Part shown: one piece after another, positions 7,601 through 9,350 of the stretch
Layout: every line of letters starts with the position of its first letter
Numbering within the stretch: position 1 is the stretch's first letter
NCBI GenBank assembly: GCA_022865965.1
Contig: JALHTS010000672.1
Span: 1-9,350, forward strand
Length of the DNA stretch: 9,350 nt
Direction of reading: 5' to 3'
DNA from: Ignavibacteriaceae bacterium
GTDB lineage: Bacteria; Bacteroidota; Ignavibacteria; Ignavibacteriales; Ignavibacteriaceae
Notes under the pieces: generated by a model
What the model saw: only the letters and a program-made list of their open reading frames with translations
What the model was told of the DNA's origin: nothing
Databases searched by the model: none
Made by a program: the position numbers and the translations under genes

Positions 7601-8027
7601 CATTTTCAAGGAAATCACTTCTTAACGCAAACTCTTTTTGAGTTTTATAAATAATTCTTAAATCTTCAATAAGAAGAATTCCACCCGAAAATTCTTCATT
7701 CTCAAAATTCGGTGTTCCTTTAATGATAAGTCGAATATTTGCCTTTCCGGCAGAAGAAATCTCTTCAATTTCAGATTCGAATGGATATCCCAGTTTGAGT
7801 TCTTCTAATTCGTTTTGTACAAGCCTGTGTGAAATAATATTTTCACTGAAAATATTTTTTCCTACTAAAGATTTGCTAAATACATTTGGATATAGTACTT
7901 CAAATTCGTGAAAAGCTTTGTTTACGAAATGAATATTCCCAGTTTTATCAAACAGAATGATACCAACAGGGATATTATCCAGAAGGTTTTCTGGAATATT
8001 TCCTATAAAATCCGGTAATGTGATCAT
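4653..8027 (-). CDS. Multi-PAS hybrid sensor histidine kinase/response regulator
   Basis: A 1124-residue, apparently soluble two-component sensor; no transmembrane helix or signal peptide is visible. Numbering is from the ATG at 8025-8027. About six PAS domains lie at roughly 13-128, 143-251, 268-375, 385-498, 505-620 and 630-753; the last two are clearest (VRDISERIRAQRAI, then a PAS_3-like FEFRIINKHGNVVWVRT followed by GLVSDITFRKRAEEEL). HisKA (768-836) carries phospho-acceptor H781 in SHDLRTPF. HATPase_c (about 880-993) has the N box NLISNAIKF, G1 DTGVGI (928-933) and G2 GEKGSGLGL (955-963). A receiver domain (998-1118) has phospho-acceptor D1050 in TDHSMPVMNG, S1080 and K1102, but the acidic pair reads D1004-N1005. 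No DNA-binding or HPt domain follows, so onward phosphotransfer needs a separate protein. PAS ligands are unknown. A GTG at 8046-8048 would add seven residues; neither start has a clear Shine-Dalgarno, and I prefer the ATG. The gene is divergent from mlaE and convergent with the T9SS cargo pair. Confidence 0.93.
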   Translation of the reverse strand: MITLPDFIGNIPENLLDNIPVGIILFDKTGNIHFVNKAFHEFEVLYPNVFSKSLVGKNIFSENIISHRLVQNELEELKLGYPFESEIEEISSAGKANIRLIIKGTPNFENEEFSGGILLIEDLRIIYKTQKEFALRSDFLENATAQLSDVFFVIDQNEILKFVSGNISLIFPEIDSFSDVPLSTFLKNVTYEELAILLSQVYTSKDVVTGKIKITKNNSVNYFEVKLIPQLDKKQTISFIYIFFFDISSTENELKHIQDDYATCECHSIINQAAGQALFTLDINNNIINWDNNCEIIFGKNHTEVISNFVGNIIPELDHQKLAEIRASLQTESSLKTNIKHQYDYEKIIECFFTISCSDEKKLLVLCKEITAQVTSENELNKTINSLSSLLSNADFLITKIDSDGNFVYVNKNFCETINYTADELKQKRIYDLIDQQYFKKNIFDICSAEINSPLKAELPFRTKEGDLLNFSITIVPEKINGNVEQYDCYLKDINEQKSKTEEARLLLSLLNASNDGIVMGQNGKVLFANKAFAEIFNYETGDELSGKDILDFVSNDDILKVAEYLRLLERKKGAPSRFDFLGKKKNGSLFHTEISAGTFEFDESGYVAMIVRDISERIRAQRAIRESEEKYRNITDNIDDFLFTFEKMGSNLRPVFCTTSVQKITGFTQAVFLTDSKLFIKTIHPDDFQVFKPKLMNLLKSKIQNSGEFEFRIINKHGNVVWVRTKLNVVRVGAGRIQKVYGLVSDITFRKRAEEELKKSTENLIKLNETKDRFISIISHDLRTPFSSILGFTDLLINDKELTEEERSQYYRYIQDSSKSMLALVNSLLDWTRLQTGRIKFEPQKIDVTQIIKEAITSISGVSIQKGVEIINLVRDERLIFADKSLLLQVFSNLISNAIKFTNKSGKIYLSAAPADNPRFLEFSVKDTGVGIKEENLNKLFSIESKFTSEGTAGEKGSGLGLSLVREIIEKHNGKIRVKSKFGEGSDFRFTMPVASAKILIVDNNKTDRILYSKILKNITPDYEVEVASNGKEALEKIIISPPALVITDHSMPVMNGYEFVLELQKLEIKGKPPVIVLSSDIDRNAINDYNSIGIEFVFQKPVNLSHFKQAVDKSLRKSFTSN

Positions 8028-8149
8028 TTTAAAAAGTCCATATGGCACACGTGTATAGCAATAATAATGCTATTCAGAACTTCGTTGGATTGTCTGAAAT
8101 TTTAGTAATAGCTCAACATTTTAAATGATTCTTAAACCCAATTAAAAAA

Positions 8150-8167
8150 TTGAATTCTCAAATTCAA
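8150..8167. repeat. Inverted repeat in the divergent promoter region
   Basis: TTGAATT (8150-8156) and AATTCAA (8161-8167) are perfect reverse complements around CTCA. The location between two divergent genes is compatible with an operator or an mRNA-leader hairpin. It is short and very AT-rich, so chance is a serious alternative. Confidence 0.35.
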
Positions 8168-8285
8168 ACTAAACGCTGATTTTTGTCTCGTTTTGAATCT
8201 TAGTTGCTTGATGTAAACAAATTCCTAATGCCATCAATCATACATTTATTGCCACTTTTTCAGAAGATATTTACTTTAATTTGAT

Positions 8286-8293
8286 TAAATTTG
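8286..8293 (+). promoter_or_regulatory. Candidate Bacteroidetes-type -7 element for mlaE
   Basis: TAAATTTG matches TAnnTTTG exactly and would start transcription about 20 bases ahead of the TTG start codon. No TTTG is found at the expected -33 distance; only a T-run at 8256-8260 lies upstream. A short leader would fit the absence of a Shine-Dalgarno. Motif-only evidence. Confidence 0.3.
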
Positions 8294-8318
8294 AACATTA
8301 AAAATTAAGCTAAAATTA

Positions 8319-9095
8319 TTGTTAAAGCTACTTCAAAAATTAGGAAAAGGCACACTAGAATTCCTTCGGGAGTTTGGGCAGGTTTCTAATCTGTTATGGG
8401 GAATAATCAAGAGCTTTAAGCAGATTCCGCGCAGTAGAAAACTAATACTTTTTCAAATGGAACATATCGGGGTTAATTCACTTCCTCTGGTTTTAATTAT
8501 TGCTGTATTTACCGGTGCAGTTGCAGCCTGGCAAGCAGCTTATCAGCTAAAAGGAATTGCTCCTCTTTCATTTCTTGGCGGTGCAACAAGCAGAGCAATA
8601 ATTACCGAGCTTGGTCCCGTGCTAACTGGAATTGTAATTGCTGGAAGAGTTGGCGCATCAATTGCTGCCGAACTTGGTACAATGAAAGTTACTGAACAAA
8701 TTGATGCACTTGAAACAATGGCAATCAGTCCGATTAGGTATTTAGCAATGCCAAGGTTTTTAGCTGCAGTGATCATGCTGCCCATTCTTGTAATCTTTGC
8801 AAATCTTATTGCAATTATGGGCGCATATATTGTGTCAGATTATTTCCTTGGTGTTTCTTTTGCCGTTTTTTTCAATTCTGTAAAAAGATTTTTTGTTTTT
8901 TCTGATCTTATTGCCGGATTAGTTAAAACCTTATTTTTTGGTGGTGTAACAGCTTTGCTCGGCTGCCATATCGGTTTCAGAACAGAGGGCGGTGCTGAAG
9001 GTGTTGGACTTGCTACAATTCGTTCATTTGTAATGTCTGCGGCTCTTATTCTCATTCTGGATTATCTGCTTTGGATTTTCCTTTTTGGAGTTTGA
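8319..9095 (+). CDS. mlaE: MlaE-family lipid ABC transporter permease
   Basis: An inner-membrane permease of the MlaE (YrbE/Ttg2B) family, 258 residues, close to the usual length of about 260. In characterised Mla systems it pairs with the ATPase MlaF and the MCE protein MlaD to move phospholipids between inner and outer membranes. The signature region is well kept: ELGPVLTGIVIAGRVG (97-112), AAELGTMKVTEQIDALETM (116-134), SPIRYLAMPR (137-146) and GFRTEGGAEGVG (219-230). Hydrophobic segments lie at about 53-75, 147-172, 197-218 and 234-257, after an amphipathic N-terminal helix. The start is a TTG at 8319-8321, chosen because the encoded LKLLQKLGKGTLEFLREFG fits the family N-terminus and the first in-frame ATG is at residue 47. 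The frame is closed upstream by a TGA at 8292-8294, and no Shine-Dalgarno is visible. No MlaF or MlaD gene follows; the next gene is ilvE. Whether it serves Mla-type or another MCE transport is not decidable here. Confidence 0.9.
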   Translation: MLKLLQKLGKGTLEFLREFGQVSNLLWGIIKSFKQIPRSRKLILFQMEHIGVNSLPLVLIIAVFTGAVAAWQAAYQLKGIAPLSFLGGATSRAIITELGPVLTGIVIAGRVGASIAAELGTMKVTEQIDALETMAISPIRYLAMPRFLAAVIMLPILVIFANLIAIMGAYIVSDYFLGVSFAVFFNSVKRFFVFSDLIAGLVKTLFFGGVTALLGCHIGFRTEGGAEGVGLATIRSFVMSAALILILDYLLWIFLFGV

Positions 9096-9222
9096 CAAGT
9101 AATAATTTTGCACAAAAGTAAGTAGCGTTTTAACAACTTCTTATTATTGTTGTAATTTTAAATTTAGTACTATTTTTATTAAATATGGATAACCTTATTC
9201 TCAAAAATTGAAGGGTTTAGAA
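9096..9222 (+). other. mlaE-ilvE intergenic region
   Basis: These 127 AT-rich bases have no clear terminator for mlaE. A loose sigma-70-like pair, TTGTTG (9147-9152) and TATTTT (9171-9176), 18 bases apart, could drive ilvE. A 5-bp inverted repeat, ACAAC (9133-9137) with GTTGT (9149-9153), overlaps it. GAAGGG at 9210-9215, 7 bases before the ATG, is a good Shine-Dalgarno for the next gene. No attenuator or T-box-like structure was seen. Confidence 0.4.
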
Positions 9223-9350
9223 ATGGAAAAAATTAAATATCATATTAAAAAAAGAACAGATAAAATCGTTCTGCCTGAAAATCTGGGTTTTGGTCAATTC
9301 TTTACAGATCATATGTTCGAGATGGTATATGAACCCGATAAAGGATGGCA
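9223..9350 (+). CDS. ilvE: Branched-chain amino acid aminotransferase, N-terminal fragment
   Basis: The first 42 codons run off the right edge. The segment LGFGQFFTDHMFEMVYEPD (residues 21-39), followed by KGW, matches the conserved N-terminus of group-II (BCAT2-like) branched-chain aminotransferases, where an FGxxFTDHMF block precedes a Lys-Gly-Trp stretch. The enzyme is a cytosolic PLP-dependent transaminase exchanging amino groups between Leu/Ile/Val and 2-oxoglutarate, the last step of branched-chain amino acid synthesis and the first of breakdown. The PLP-binding lysine and the substrate loops lie outside the window. The ATG at 9223-9225 is supported by GAAGGG 7 bases upstream. It is on the same strand as mlaE, 127 bases downstream, probably with its own promoter. 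Recognition rests on a short but distinctive block. Confidence 0.85.
   Translation, partial: MEKIKYHIKKRTDKIVLPENLGFGQFFTDHMFEMVYEPDKGW

Larger units (their letters stand above)
8028..8318. other. Divergent intergenic region between sensor kinase and permease
   Basis: This AT-rich spacer of 291 bases must carry the promoters of both divergent genes. It holds a 7-bp inverted repeat (8150-8167), a smaller one CAATT/AATTG (8139-8152), a 5-bp repeat TAGCA/TGCTA (8056-8072) and a Bacteroidetes-like -7 motif (8286-8293). Short open frames, such as 28 codons at 8042-8128 on the plus strand, lack a Shine-Dalgarno and recognisable content. No RNA gene was recognised. Confidence 0.55.

Noticed and set aside
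5011..7911. Plus-strand open frames (5011-5301, 6164-6364, 7723-7911) inside the kinase gene
   Set aside because: They are antisense shadows of conserved kinase and PAS motifs with no initiation signals.
8042..8128. Plus-strand open frame of 28 codons next to the kinase start
   Set aside because: No Shine-Dalgarno, no recognisable product, and it overlaps the region needed for the kinase promoter and leader.
8543..9055. Minus-strand open frames opposite mlaE
   Set aside because: They are antisense to conserved MlaE signature motifs; low-complexity Ala/Ser/Pro composition is expected from the complementary strand.
1..9350. CRISPR array, tRNA, rRNA, phage or defence-system genes
   Set aside because: No regularly spaced direct repeats, tRNA-like cloverleaf, rRNA-like sequence, integrase, nuclease or toxin-antitoxin pair was recognised.

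Overview
The window is AT-rich bacterial DNA. Two secreted proteins end in the type IX secretion (T9SS) type A sorting domain with the core NYPNPFNP, which is especially common in Ignavibacteria and related members of the Bacteroidetes/Chlorobi (FCB) superphylum. Both proteins also have signal peptides that predict mature N-termini starting with Gln, a Bacteroidetes-like trait. The organism is probably an Ignavibacteria-type or other FCB bacterium; this is inferred from protein features only.

Left to right: (1) the 3' part of an unrecognised gene whose reading frame is open to the left edge (2-691, +). (2) A 412-base gap (692-1103) with no convincing gene, holding a perfect (CT)10 microsatellite, a possible Bacteroidetes-type promoter and small inverted repeats. 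(3) Two tandem plus-strand genes, 12 bases apart, for secreted T9SS cargo: a VCBS/FG-GAP-like repeat protein (1104-2837) and a BNR-like/fibronectin III protein (2850-4574). (4) A strong intrinsic terminator at 4617-4654. (5) A long convergent minus-strand gene for a soluble hybrid sensor histidine kinase with about six PAS domains and a C-terminal receiver domain (4653-8027). Its stop codon overlaps the U-tract of the terminator. (6) A divergent intergenic region (8028-8318). (7) An MlaE-family lipid ABC-transporter permease with a TTG start (8319-9095, +). (8) The first 42 codons of a branched-chain amino acid aminotransferase (ilvE, from 9223) running off the right edge.

The two T9SS cargo genes look like one transcription unit making surface or secreted proteins. 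The other genes do not form an obvious pathway with them. The permease has no MlaF ATPase or MlaD gene directly downstream, and the kinase has no adjacent response regulator or HPt gene inside the window. I saw no rRNA, tRNA, CRISPR array, complete insertion sequence or phage gene. The region looks mostly like ordinary chromosome. The points most worth checking are the CT microsatellite ahead of the secreted-protein operon, the altered acidic site in the receiver domain, the orphan permease and the terminator/stop-codon overlap. I did not find a convincing new biological system.
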